64,000 nt of DNA from DATBGO01 sp036558005 (GTDB lineage Bacteria > Actinomycetota > Actinomycetes > Streptosporangiales > Streptosporangiaceae): assembly GCA_036558005.1 (NCBI GenBank), contig DATBGO010000247.1, forward strand, positions 23,160 to 87,159, given 5' to 3'. Numbering within the stretch: position 1 is the stretch's first letter; each line of letters opens with the position of its first letter. Positions 46,703 to 54,927 of this stretch are shown here, piece after piece. Below the pieces are notes generated by a model. It ran no database searches. It saw only the letters and a program-made list of their open reading frames with translations, and was not told the DNA's origin. The position numbers were made by a program, and so were the translations under genes.

Positions 46703-49509
46703 TGGCGCCTCCCATACCGGGCCTGCGGCGGCCGCCGCAGCGCCGCCGCAGCGCCGGTGACGTGCTGGCCGGCCTGCTCGCCGTGATCGCGCTCGCGGCG
46801 CTGACCGTGGGCGTGCCGCTCGCCCTGATCAGCCTGTTCGGGCTGCCGGTGCCGCACCACCTGTCGGCGTCGGCGTTCACCCGGCAACTGGACCTGGCCG
46901 CGATTCTCAAGGTGCTCGCGGTGGTGATCTGGCTGGCCTGGCTGCAGCTGGTGTGGTGCGTGGTGGTGGAGGTCCAGGCGGCGATCAGGAACGCGGGCAT
47001 GCCCAGCCGGGTGCCGCTGGCCGGCGGCACCCAGTCGGTGGTGCACCGGCTGGTGACCGCGGTCCTGCTGTTGTTCACCGCGACGGCGGCGATCACGCCG
47101 GCCCTGCTGCACTCCGGCCCGGCCGGCCCGGCCAGGCCCGCGGTGGCGATCACCCAGCAGGTGCAGACGGCGAGCCAGCACGGCGGCGAGCACGCGCACG
47201 CTCCTGAGGCGGCGGTGGGCCGGCACCACGCCGAGAAGATCTACGTCGTGCAGCCGCCGGCCGGCCGCTACCACGAGAGCCTGTGGGAGATCGCGCAGAA
47301 CCACCTCGGCAACGGCCGCAGGTACGGCGAGATCTTCGAGCTGAACAAGGACCGGGTGCAGCCGGACGGGTCCAAGCTGACCATCGCGAGCCTGATCCGG
47401 CCCGGCTGGGTGCTGCACATGCCGCACGACGCGCACGGCCCCGGCATCCAGACCGTGTCCCGGGAGGACGTCCGCGCGCTGCAGCACGGCGAGAGCATGA
47501 CCAGGCTGCAGCGCGCGCAGGCCAAGGAGACATCGCTGGCGGGCGCGGCGGCCGGGGCGCAGGGCCACGGCGGCGGGCTGGCTGGCGGCTCCGGGCACGC
47601 CGGGACGGGCGGCCAGGCCGCCGCCCAGCACGCCGCCCACGGCTACGGCTACGACTACGCCCGCGACCTGGCCATGGCCTCGCTGCTGGCGGCCGGGCTG
47701 CTGGCGGCGCTGGGCAGGCGCCGCCGCGAGCAGCTGTGGCGGCGGGCGTTCGGCCGCAGGCTCGCGGTGCCGAGCGGGGACGCGGCCATCGCCGAGGCGG
47801 CCATCCGGCTCGGCGCGGGCCCACAGCAGGCCCGGCTGCTCGACACCGGCCTGCGGCACCTGTGCGCGGTGCTGGCCGGCCAGGACCGGCAGCCGCCGCA
47901 GGTGTTCGCCGCCCGGCTGAACGAGGAGCACCTGGACCTGTTGCTGGCGCTGCCGGACCGGGAGCCGCCGTGGCCGTGGACGGCCGCCGACGGCGGCCGC
48001 ACCTGGCGGCTGCCGCTGGGCTCGGTCCCCGGCCTGGACCTGGAGAGCGCGGGCCAGGCGGGCGCCCCGTTCCCCGGCCTGGTGTCGCTCGGCACCGACG
48101 ACGACGGCCGGGTGCTGGTCGACCTGGAAGCGGCGCACGGCCTGATCGCGGTCACCGGCCCCGACGACCTGGTCCAGGCCACGCTCGCGGCGATGGCGAT
48201 GGAACTGGCCACCAACCAGTGGTCGGACCAGATGGAGATCACGCTGGTCGGGTTCGGCGACGAGCTGACCACGATCGCGCCGGACCGGGTCCGTGCGGTC
48301 GACTCGCTGGCCGACGTGCTGCCCGGGCTGGAAGCCAGGGCAGCCGAGGCCGAGCGGGCCGCCGCGCAGGCCGGCGGCGTGCTCACCGGCCGCATCCGCG
48401 ATGGCCACCTGGGCGCCTGGACGCCGCACTACCTGATCATGGCGCGGCCGCCGGCCGGCGATGAGCAGGACCGGCTGGTCGCGCTGGCCCGGTCGCGGGA
48501 CCGGACCGGGGCCGGCTACCTGGTCGCCGGTGACGTGCCAGGAGCCGCCTGGACCTGGCAGGTCACCCAGGACCGGCGGCTGCAGGCCGACCTGCTCGGC
48601 TTCGACGTCGCCGCGCAGCTGCTGCCGCGCGAGCAGTACGCCGCCGTAGTCGAGCTGTTCGCGACCGCGTCCGACACCGCCGGCACCCCGATGCGGCGGC
48701 CGCCCGCCGACGCGGCGCCCGCCGCGCAGCTGGTGCCCGGCGCCCGGATGCCGGTGGAGGTCAGCCTGCTGGGACCGGTGTCGGTGCAGGCGCCGGGCGC
48801 GATCGAGCCCGAGCGCGCCGCGCTGGCCGCCGAGATCGTGGTCTACCTGGCCGCGCACCCCGGCGGGGTCCACCTGAACGTGCTCACCGGCGCGGTGTGG
48901 CCGCGCGGCGTCACCGCCGACGTCAGGGACGCCTCGCTCGGCCGGGTCAGGGACTGGCTGGGCTACGACGAGGACGGCCGCCCGCGGCTGGCCACCGACG
49001 CCGACGGCCGGCTGGCGCTCGGCCCGGAGGTCAGGGTCGACTGGCAGGTGTTCCGCGCGCTGGTGGGCCGGGCCTGGGCGGAAGAGGCCAGGGGCAGCAC
49101 GGCCGAGGCGGACTACCTGGAGCGCGCGCTGCACGAGATCCAGGGCCCGCTGCTGGACGGGCGGGACCAGCGCCGGTACGCCTGGCTGGCCACCGACGAC
49201 CTGGAGTACGAGGTCGGCGCGCTGGTCGCCGACGTCGCGCACCGGCTGTCGGGGCTGCGCCGCGGCAGCGACCCGGAAGCGGCGATGGCCGCGGCCAGGG
49301 CCGGGCTCCGGCTGGCCGCCGGCGACGAGCTGCTCTGGCGCGACCTGCTGCTCGCCGCGCACGCCAGCGGGGACTCCGCGGCACTGCAGTCGGTGATCTC
49401 CGAGATCACCACCCGGACCGCGGCCGACCGGGTGCTGGCGAAGCTGGCCCCCGAGACCGAGGCGCTGATCGACGAGCTCCTGCCATCCTGGCGGCTATCG
49501 GTGGCCTAG
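46702..49509 (+). CDS. Membrane protein with LysM and winged-helix/BTAD (SARP-like) domains
   Basis: A 935-residue protein. N-terminal helices (about 18-40, 68-92 and 112-132) are followed by a LysM domain (about 185-250: IYVVQPPAGRYHESLWEIAQ to RPGWVLHMP), a Gly/His-rich linker, and a further hydrophobic segment near 318-335. A large cytoplasmic-type region follows with an ATPase-like but motif-poor middle, then at about 690-935 a winged-helix plus bacterial transcriptional activator domain (VEVSLLGPVSVQAPG, then WPRGVTADVRDASLGRVRDWLG and RRYAWLATDDLEYEVGALVADVAHRL). It closes the Tad operon (ATG overlaps the previous TGA by one base). A link between wall and gene control or a scaffold is plausible. 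Confidence 0.82.
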   Translation: MAPPIPGLRRPPQRRRSAGDVLAGLLAVIALAALTVGVPLALISLFGLPVPHHLSASAFTRQLDLAAILKVLAVVIWLAWLQLVWCVVVEVQAAIRNAGMPSRVPLAGGTQSVVHRLVTAVLLLFTATAAITPALLHSGPAGPARPAVAITQQVQTASQHGGEHAHAPEAAVGRHHAEKIYVVQPPAGRYHESLWEIAQNHLGNGRRYGEIFELNKDRVQPDGSKLTIASLIRPGWVLHMPHDAHGPGIQTVSREDVRALQHGESMTRLQRAQAKETSLAGAAAGAQGHGGGLAGGSGHAGTGGQAAAQHAAHGYGYDYARDLAMASLLAAGLLAALGRRRREQLWRRAFGRRLAVPSGDAAIAEAAIRLGAGPQQARLLDTGLRHLCAVLAGQDRQPPQVFAARLNEEHLDLLLALPDREPPWPWTAADGGRTWRLPLGSVPGLDLESAGQAGAPFPGLVSLGTDDDGRVLVDLEAAHGLIAVTGPDDLVQATLAAMAMELATNQWSDQMEITLVGFGDELTTIAPDRVRAVDSLADVLPGLEARAAEAERAAAQAGGVLTGRIRDGHLGAWTPHYLIMARPPAGDEQDRLVALARSRDRTGAGYLVAGDVPGAAWTWQVTQDRRLQADLLGFDVAAQLLPREQYAAVVELFATASDTAGTPMRRPPADAAPAAQLVPGARMPVEVSLLGPVSVQAPGAIEPERAALAAEIVVYLAAHPGGVHLNVLTGAVWPRGVTADVRDASLGRVRDWLGYDEDGRPRLATDADGRLALGPEVRVDWQVFRALVGRAWAEEARGSTAEADYLERALHEIQGPLLDGRDQRRYAWLATDDLEYEVGALVADVAHRLSGLRRGSDPEAAMAAARAGLRLAAGDELLWRDLLLAAHASGDSAALQSVISEITTRTAADRVLAKLAPETEALIDELLPSWRLSVA

Positions 49510-49511
49510 CC

Positions 49512-49582
49512 CCGGCCATTCCATGACCGTGGTGGTTAGCCAGCGTTATCTACCGAGTAGCCGCCACGATCATGGAAGCCGG
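49512..49582 (+). repeat. Long imperfect inverted repeat after the Tad operon
   Basis: Arms at 49512-49535 and 49561-49582 pair over about 20 positions (shared word TTCCATGA-Y-CGTGG-Y-GG) with a 25-base AT-richer loop. It lies two bases after the stop of the LysM/BTAD gene and 85 bases before hadA. It could be the Tad operon terminator or a small mobile or regulatory palindrome. A TAAACT -10-like word for hadA follows at 49617-49622. Confidence 0.6.
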
Positions 49583-49667
49583 GTCCGGGCGCGAGAGCGC
49601 GGCGGGGGTGCGGGCCTAAACTGCTCTTTGCGCGCATCGAAGCGCCCACGGCTAGGACTGGAGCTGC

Positions 49668-50111
49668 ATGGCTATCAACCGTGACTATGTCGGCCGGACG
49701 TTTCCCCCGGGCGAGCCGTACGAGGTCAGCCGGGTCAAGATCGCCGACTTCGCCGACGCGATCGGGGACAAGAACCCGCTCTACCGGGACCGCGCGGCCG
49801 CGCAGGCGGCTGGCCACCCGGACGTGATCGCCCCGCCGACCATGGCGATCGTCATCAGCGCGGCCAGCAGCAGCCGGGTGGTCATGGACCCTGACCTCGG
49901 CCTCAACTACGCGATGGTCGTCCACGGCGAGCAGCGGTTCGAGTACACCAGGCAGATCAGGGCCGGCGACGTGCTCACCGCGCAGGCCACCATCGCCAAC
50001 ATCAGGCAGGCTGGCCGCAACACGCTGCTCACTACCAGGACCGAGATCCGCACCACGGACGGCGAGCACGTGTGCACCTCGGTCAACACCCTGGTCGAGC
50101 GGGCCAGCTAG
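49668..50111 (+). CDS. MaoC-like (3R)-hydroxyacyl dehydratase subunit, HadA type
   Basis: A 147-residue single hot-dog domain with the N-terminal dehydratase-half pattern: YVGRTFPPGEPYEVSRVKI, FADAIGDKNPLYRD, and VIAPPTMAIVIS, ending VHGEQRFEYTRQIRAGDVLTA. This matches HadA/HadC of the mycobacterial FAS-II dehydratase, in which the HadB partner supplies the Asp-His active site. GGAG six bases before the ATG supports the start. Next gene is HadB-like, 28 bases later. In organisms without mycolic acids the pair probably serves general or special fatty-acid/polyketide-type elongation (inference). Confidence 0.88.
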   Translation: MAINRDYVGRTFPPGEPYEVSRVKIADFADAIGDKNPLYRDRAAAQAAGHPDVIAPPTMAIVISAASSSRVVMDPDLGLNYAMVVHGEQRFEYTRQIRAGDVLTAQATIANIRQAGRNTLLTTRTEIRTTDGEHVCTSVNTLVERAS

Positions 50112-50139
50112 GCGCGGCGGGTTAAGGACGGATGCGGTC

Positions 50140-50568
50140 ATGAGCGAACAAGTCAAGTACGCCGACGTCGAAGAGGGCGCCGAGCTCGCCCCGGTCAGCT
50201 ATCCGGTGACCCGGCTGAGCCTGGTCAAGTACTGCGGTGCGTCCGGCGACTTCAACGTGATCCACTGGAACGAGCGGATCGCGAAGTCAGTCGGCCTGCC
50301 GGACGTGATCGCGCACGGCATGTTCACGATGGCGCAGGCCGGCCGGTACGTGACCGACTGGGCTGGCGACCAGGCGGCGGTGACCGACTTCGGGGTCAGG
50401 TTCTCCTCGCCGGTGGTGGTGCCCGACGACGACACCGGCGCGACCGTCGAGATCAGCGGCAAGATCACCGAGAAGCTGGACGACAACCGGGTCGTGCTGA
50501 CGCTCACCGCCCGGTCCGGCGAGACCAAGGTGCTGACCCAGGCCCGCGCGGTCGTCAAGCTGCCCTGA
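50140..50568 (+). CDS. MaoC-like (3R)-hydroxyacyl dehydratase subunit, HadB type
   Basis: A 142-residue hot-dog domain with the complete hydratase-2 motif: CGASGDFNVIHWNERIAKSVGLPDVIAHGM, containing the catalytic Asp-N-H and the glycine-rich turn, and VTDFGVRFSSPVVVPDD. It would dehydrate (3R)-hydroxyacyl-ACP or -CoA together with the HadA-type subunit. AAGGA precedes the ATG. The hadA-hadB order next to murB and trpT-secE is typical for actinobacteria. Confidence 0.9.
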   Translation: MSEQVKYADVEEGAELAPVSYPVTRLSLVKYCGASGDFNVIHWNERIAKSVGLPDVIAHGMFTMAQAGRYVTDWAGDQAAVTDFGVRFSSPVVVPDDDTGATVEISGKITEKLDDNRVVLTLTARSGETKVLTQARAVVKLP

Positions 50569-50614
50569 CCGCGTTCAGCCGGGACCGGGCGGCGAGTGAG
50601 GGGGAACCAGACCG

Positions 50615-51766
50615 GTGACGGTGCGTGAGCAGGTCGCGCTGTCGGACTACACCACGCTGCGGCTTGGCGGCCCGGCGGCGCGGTTTACCGAGGCCGGCAC
50701 CGACGAGGAGGTCGTCGCCGCGGTCCGGGACGCGGACCAGCGCGGCGAGCCGGTGCTGGTGCTCGGCGGCGGCAGCAACCTGGTCGTCGCCGACGAGGGC
50801 TTCGCCGGCACCGTGGTCTGGATCCGCACCCGCGGCGTGCGGCAGCAGGCGGACGGCCCGCGCTGCGCGCTGGCCGTCGCGGCCGGCGAGGACTGGGACC
50901 TGCTGGTGCGGCGCTGCATCAGCGACGGGCTGTCCGGGCTGGAATGCCTGTCGGGCATCCCCGGCCTGGCCGGCGCCACCCCGATCCAGAACGTCGGCGC
51001 GTACGGCCAGGAGGTCGCGCAGGTCATCTCCGCGGTGCGGGTGTATGACCGCTCGCGCCAGCTGGTCACCAGCCTGCCCGCCAGCGAGTGCGGGTTCGGC
51101 TACCGGACCAGCGCGTTCAAGCGGGCCGCGGCCGGCCAGCCGACCGGGCGGTTCGTGGTGCTCGGCGTCAGCTACCTGCTGTCGCGGGACCCGCTGTCCG
51201 CGCCGCTGCGCTACCGCGAGCTGGCCCGCGCACTCGAGGTCAGCGAGGGCGCCCGCGTGCCGCTCGCCGCGGCCAGGGAGGCCGTGCTGACCCTGCGCCG
51301 CGGCAAGGGGATGGTGGCCGACCCGGCCGACCCGGAGAGCCGCAGCGCGGGCTCGTTCTTCACCAACCCGGTGCTGGACGCCGCGCAGTTCGCCGCGCTG
51401 CGGGCCGCGGTGGCCCGCCAGTACGGCCCGGACACGGCGATCCCGCAGTACCCGGCCCCGGAAGGGCAGGTCAAGGTGTCGGCCGCGTGGCTGATCGAGC
51501 GGGCCGGGTTCGGCAAGGGCTATCCGGGCAGCGGCGAGCGGGCCGGGCAGGGCGGCGCGCGGACCGGTCAGGGCGGCGGCCACGCCGGTCCCGCCGGGCC
51601 CGGCGGGACCGGGCCGCGGATCTCGGCCAAGCACACCCTCGCCCTGGTCAACCCGGGCGGCGCCAGCACCAAGGGGCTGCTCGAGCTGGCGGCCGAGATC
51701 AGCGACGGCGTGCGCGCGCGGTTCGGGGTCGAGCTGGTCAGGGAACCCGTCCTGGTCGCGCCCTAG
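50615..51766 (+). CDS. murB: UDP-N-acetylenolpyruvoylglucosamine reductase
   Basis: A 383-residue MurB of the flavin-linked reductase family. FAD-binding: TTLRLGGPAARF and VLGGGSNLVVAD, IPGLAGATPIQNVGAYGQE. Catalytic residues: Arg in CGFGYRTSAFK, Ser in SRSAGSFFTNPV and Glu in the APEGQVKVSAAWLIERAG region. It reduces enolpyruvyl-UDP-GlcNAc to UDP-MurNAc with NADPH, an essential step of cell wall synthesis. GTG at 50615 has AGGGGGA upstream. A Gly-rich insertion of ~28 residues (about 308-335) separates KGYPG from RISAKHTLALVN, where most homologues are continuous. Confidence 0.95.
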   Translation: MTVREQVALSDYTTLRLGGPAARFTEAGTDEEVVAAVRDADQRGEPVLVLGGGSNLVVADEGFAGTVVWIRTRGVRQQADGPRCALAVAAGEDWDLLVRRCISDGLSGLECLSGIPGLAGATPIQNVGAYGQEVAQVISAVRVYDRSRQLVTSLPASECGFGYRTSAFKRAAAGQPTGRFVVLGVSYLLSRDPLSAPLRYRELARALEVSEGARVPLAAAREAVLTLRRGKGMVADPADPESRSAGSFFTNPVLDAAQFAALRAAVARQYGPDTAIPQYPAPEGQVKVSAAWLIERAGFGKGYPGSGERAGQGGARTGQGGGHAGPAGPGGTGPRISAKHTLALVNPGGASTKGLLELAAEISDGVRARFGVELVREPVLVAP

Positions 51767-51769
51767 CCC

Positions 51770-51898
51770 GGCAGGCCCCGGCGCGCCGGGCGGGGCATCG
51801 AGCCCGCGAAGCGCGAGCGGTGCGACAACGGCGTGACCAAGGTGATCTACCGGGACCAGGTCGGCAATGAGCTGAGCCTTGGCGGCGGCCCGGGCTGA
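51770..51898 (+). other. Coding-like fragment without start codon, possible gene remnant
   Basis: Between the murB stop and the end of the convergent adenosine deaminase gene one plus-strand frame reads GIEPAKRERCDNGVTKVIYR and then DQVGNELSLGGGPG before a TGA at 51896. It lacks an ATG, GTG or TTG in a useful position and is less GC-extreme than a shadow frame would be. It looks like a protein C-terminus but I recognise no family. Chance reading is possible. Confidence 0.2.
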
Positions 51899-51900
51899 GG

Positions 51901-52959
51901 TCAGGCCTGGCGGGTGAGCGGGGCGGGCGGCGGCGCACCGCAGTCAGGGGCGGCCAGCCAGGCGTCGATGCCCGCCAGCAGCCGGGCCCTGATCTGCGGC
52001 GGCGCGGCGCTCGCGTGCACCGACATCCGGGCGAGCGCGGCCAGCTCGGGATCGGACAGGCCGTGCGCGTGCCGGGCTATCTGGTACTGCGCGGTGAGCC
52101 TGGAGCCGAACAGCAGCGGGTCGTCCGCGCCGAGCGCCACCGGGATGCCCGCCTCCAGCAGGCGCGTCAGCGGCACGTCGGCGGGCCGCGCGGCGACGCC
52201 GAGCGCGACATTCGAGGCCGGGCAGACTTCGAGGGTCACGCCCGCGGCGGCGATGGCGGCCAGCAGCGGCGGGTCGGCCGCGGCCGCGACGCCGTGCCCG
52301 ATCCGGTCGGCGGCCAGCTCCACCAGGCAGGCCCGCACGCTGGCCGGGCCCGACAGCTCGCCGCCGTGCGGCACGCTGAGCAGCCCGGCCCGCCTGGCGA
52401 TCCCGAACGCGCGGGCGAACTCCGGCGCCGCCCCGCGCCGCTCGTCGCTGCTGAGCCCGAAGCCGGTCACGCCGTGCCCGGCGAACCGGGCGGCCAGCCG
52501 GGCCAGGGTGCGCGCCTCCAGCGGGTGCTTGGTGCGGTTGGCCGCGATGATCACCCCGATCCCGGTGCCGGCCTGCGCGGCCGCCTGCGCCGCGGCGTCC
52601 AGCACCAGCTCCACGGCCGGGATGAGGCCGCCGAACCTGGCGGCGTAGCCCGACGGGTCCACCTGGATCTCCAGCCAGCCCGAGCCCTCGGCCCGCTCGT
52701 CGGCGGCCGCCTCCAGCAGCAGCCGCCGGACGTCGGCCTCGGTCCTGACCAGCGACCTGGCGATGTCGTAGAGCCGCTGGAACCGGAACCAGCCGCGCTC
52801 GTCGGTCGCGCTCAGCCGCGGCGGCCACTCGCTGACCAGCGCGTCGGGCAGGCTGGCGCCGTACTCGCCGGCCAGCTCGACCAGGGTGGGATGACGCATC
52901 GCGCCGGTGAAATGCAGATGGAGGTGCGCTTTGGGCAGCGTGTCCAGCGGCCGGGCCAT
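51901..52959 (-). CDS. add: Adenosine deaminase family protein
   Basis: A 352-residue TIM-barrel amidohydrolase. The N-terminal metal motif is HLHLHFTGAM (HxH); GFGLSSDERRG near 165, HGGELSG near 197 (metal His plus catalytic Glu), RIGHGVA near 220 and GADDPLLF near 280 (catalytic Asp) follow. These are the defining motifs of adenosine/adenine deaminase, which converts adenosine to inosine; the FTGAM variant in place of HLDG seen in classical enzymes suggests a subfamily of its own. It is convergent with murB and sits 19 bases downstream of the aminotransferase on the same strand. Confidence 0.88.
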   Translation of the reverse strand: MARPLDTLPKAHLHLHFTGAMRHPTLVELAGEYGASLPDALVSEWPPRLSATDERGWFRFQRLYDIARSLVRTEADVRRLLLEAAADERAEGSGWLEIQVDPSGYAARFGGLIPAVELVLDAAAQAAAQAGTGIGVIIAANRTKHPLEARTLARLAARFAGHGVTGFGLSSDERRGAAPEFARAFGIARRAGLLSVPHGGELSGPASVRACLVELAADRIGHGVAAAADPPLLAAIAAAGVTLEVCPASNVALGVAARPADVPLTRLLEAGIPVALGADDPLLFGSRLTAQYQIARHAHGLSDPELAALARMSVHASAAPPQIRARLLAGIDAWLAAPDCGAPPPAPLTRQA

Positions 52960-52978
52960 CGGCCTAGTCTGGCAGCCG

Positions 52979-54181
52979 CTAGCCGAGCAGCTTCCCGAGC
53001 CTGCCCAGGCCCTCCTGGATGTCGGCGTCGCCGAGCGCGTAGGACAGCCGGAAGTAGCCGGGGGCGCCGAAGGCCTCGCCGGGCACCACCGCCACGTCAG
53101 CCTCCTCCAGGATGACCTCGGCGAGCTCGGCGGTGGTGGCCGGGCGCCGGCCGGAAAGGTCCCTGCCCAGCACGCCGCGGACCGAGGGGAAGCAGTAGAA
53201 CGCGCCTTCGGGAAGCGGGCAGATGACGCCCGGAATGTCGTTCAGCATCCCCGTCATCAGCTTCCTGCGCCGGTCAAACGCCGCCCGCATCTCGGTCACC
53301 GCCGACAGGTCACCACTGACCGCCGCCAGCGCGGCCGCCTGCGCCACGTTGCACACATTGGAGGTCATGTGCGACTGCAGGTCGCTGACTGCCTTGGCGA
53401 CGTCGGGCGGGCCGATCAGCCAGCCAACCCGCCAGCCGGTCATCGCGTAGGTCTTGGCCACGCCGCCCAGGACGACGCAGCGGTCGCTGATCTCCGGCGC
53501 GGCCACCGGCATCGAGGAGAACCTGGCCTCGCCGTAGACGAGGTGCTCGTAAATCTCGTCGGTGATCACCCACAGGCCGTGCCTGGCGGCCCAGCGGCCG
53601 ATCTCGGCGACCAGTCCGGGCGGGTAGACCGCGCCGGTCGGGTTGGACGGGGACACGAACAGCAGCATCCTGGTCCGCGCCGTCCGGTGCGCCTCCAGGT
53701 CGGCGACGCTGGTCAGGTAGCCCGAGCGCTCGTCCGACGCAACCGGCACCGGGACGCCGCCCGCCAGCGCGATGGCCTCGGGATAGGTGGTCCAGTACGG
53801 GGCGGGCAGCAGCACCTCATCGCCGGGATCCAGCAGCGCGGCGAGCGCCTGGAACACCGCGTGCTTGCCGCCGTTGGTCACGATGACCTGGCCGGGCGTG
53901 ACCTGGTAGCCGGAGTCCCTGGCAGCCTTCGCCGCGATCGCCTCGCGCAGTTCGGGCAGGCCAGCGGTGGGCGAGTACTTGTGGAACCGGGGCTGCGCGC
54001 AGGCCCGCTGCGCGGCCTCGACGATGTATCCGGGGGTGGGGAAATCGGGCTCGCCAGCGCCGAATCCGATCACCGGCTTGCCGGCCGCCTTGAGCGCCCG
54101 TGCCTTCGCGTCGACCGCCAGAGTCGCCGACTCGGTGATGGCGCTGACCCGGGCCGATATCCTGTCCGCTGCGCTGACCAT
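52979..54181 (-). CDS. Aspartate-type aminotransferase, class I
   Basis: A 400-residue PLP-dependent fold-type I aminotransferase. Motifs: GFGAGEPDFPTP near 41, NGGKHAVFQAL near 103, VSPSNPTGAVYPP near 174 (substrate and PLP binding Asn), ITDEIYEHLVYG near 203 (PLP Asp and Tyr), the PLP lysine in GGVAKTYAMTGWRVGW near 240, and FRLSYALGD near the end with the substrate-binding Arg. Typical of bacterial AspC/AspB. ATG at 54181 matches the family start (VSAADRISARVSAITES); an upstream frame to 54274 is non-homologous. It transfers the amino group between aspartate and 2-oxoglutarate; other aromatic or prephenate-type substrates are possible. Confidence 0.92.
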   Translation of the reverse strand: MVSAADRISARVSAITESATLAVDAKARALKAAGKPVIGFGAGEPDFPTPGYIVEAAQRACAQPRFHKYSPTAGLPELREAIAAKAARDSGYQVTPGQVIVTNGGKHAVFQALAALLDPGDEVLLPAPYWTTYPEAIALAGGVPVPVASDERSGYLTSVADLEAHRTARTRMLLFVSPSNPTGAVYPPGLVAEIGRWAARHGLWVITDEIYEHLVYGEARFSSMPVAAPEISDRCVVLGGVAKTYAMTGWRVGWLIGPPDVAKAVSDLQSHMTSNVCNVAQAAALAAVSGDLSAVTEMRAAFDRRRKLMTGMLNDIPGVICPLPEGAFYCFPSVRGVLGRDLSGRRPATTAELAEVILEEADVAVVPGEAFGAPGYFRLSYALGDADIQEGLGRLGKLLG

Positions 54182-54338
54182 GGCACCTATGGTGTCACTA
54201 GCCACGGGCGGCCAGCCGGCGGCGGGGGCGGGCGGCGTGTCTAGCTCGCGGTTCGACGGCAGGGCCGCTGGCAACGTAGACTTCAGGCTCTGGCGGAAGT
54301 CCGCCAGGTGACCCGTGCATGCCCGCGCGGGCCATTAG

Positions 54339-54412
54339 AGGGCAGTAGCTCAATTGGCTAGAGTCCCGGTCTCCAAAACCGGCGGTTGGGGGTTCGAGTC
54401 CCTCCTGCCCTG
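54339..54412 (+). tRNA. trpT: tRNA-Trp (anticodon CCA)
   Basis: A 74-nt cloverleaf: acceptor AGGGCAG/CTGCCCT with discriminator G, D-arm, anticodon loop CTCCAAA with CCA, T-arm GGGGG-TTCGAGT-CCCTC (one G-U pair). CCA is not encoded. trpT immediately upstream of secE-nusG is the standard actinobacterial arrangement. Confidence 0.95.
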
Positions 54413-54478
54413 CGGGTGTGGTTCGTGTCAGCGGACCGACGGCGTCAGCCGGTAAGTGATCAGCGTTCAGGTGAGGAC

Positions 54479-54733
54479 ATGGCAACTCAGACGCGAGGCA
54501 CCGCCGAGGAACGGCCAGCCAAGCCTGGCAGGCCGCCAGCAAAGCCGGGCCGGACCACTCCCGCGCTGTTCGTGCACCAGATCGTCGCCGAACTGCGCAA
54601 GGTTATCTGGCCGACCCGCAAGGAACTCGGCACGTACACGACGGTTGCGCTCGTCTTCATCCTGGTCATGGTGGCGATCGTGACCAGCCTGGACTACGGG
54701 TTCACCAAGCTGGTGTTCGCCGTCTTCGGCTGA
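54479..54733 (+). CDS. secE: Preprotein translocase subunit SecE
   Basis: An 84-residue protein with a basic Pro-rich head (about 1-28), the conserved amphipathic helix FVHQIVAELRKVIWPTRKEL near 31-50 and a single membrane helix (about 53-76) ending TKLVFAVFG. This is the short Gram-positive form of SecE, an essential part of the SecYEG channel. AGGTGAGG precedes the ATG at 54479. The gene starts 66 bases after trpT and is followed by nusG at 194 bases. Confidence 0.95.
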   Translation: MATQTRGTAEERPAKPGRPPAKPGRTTPALFVHQIVAELRKVIWPTRKELGTYTTVALVFILVMVAIVTSLDYGFTKLVFAVFG

Positions 54734-54927
54734 GGCCGCAGACCTAGCGGGAACCGGCCGCCGAGGCCGGCGCCAGTGCCCCTGGCGGCCGGCAGCGCGG
54801 CGGCTGGCAGGGGGGTAGTGGCGGGCAGCACAGCCGGTCCTGGCCGGCGGCCGTCCCGCCGGCCGCGCTGAACCTGAGCCGGCCACCGCGCGGGACGCCC
54901 GCGAAAGAGCTAAGAGAAAGAGTAATC

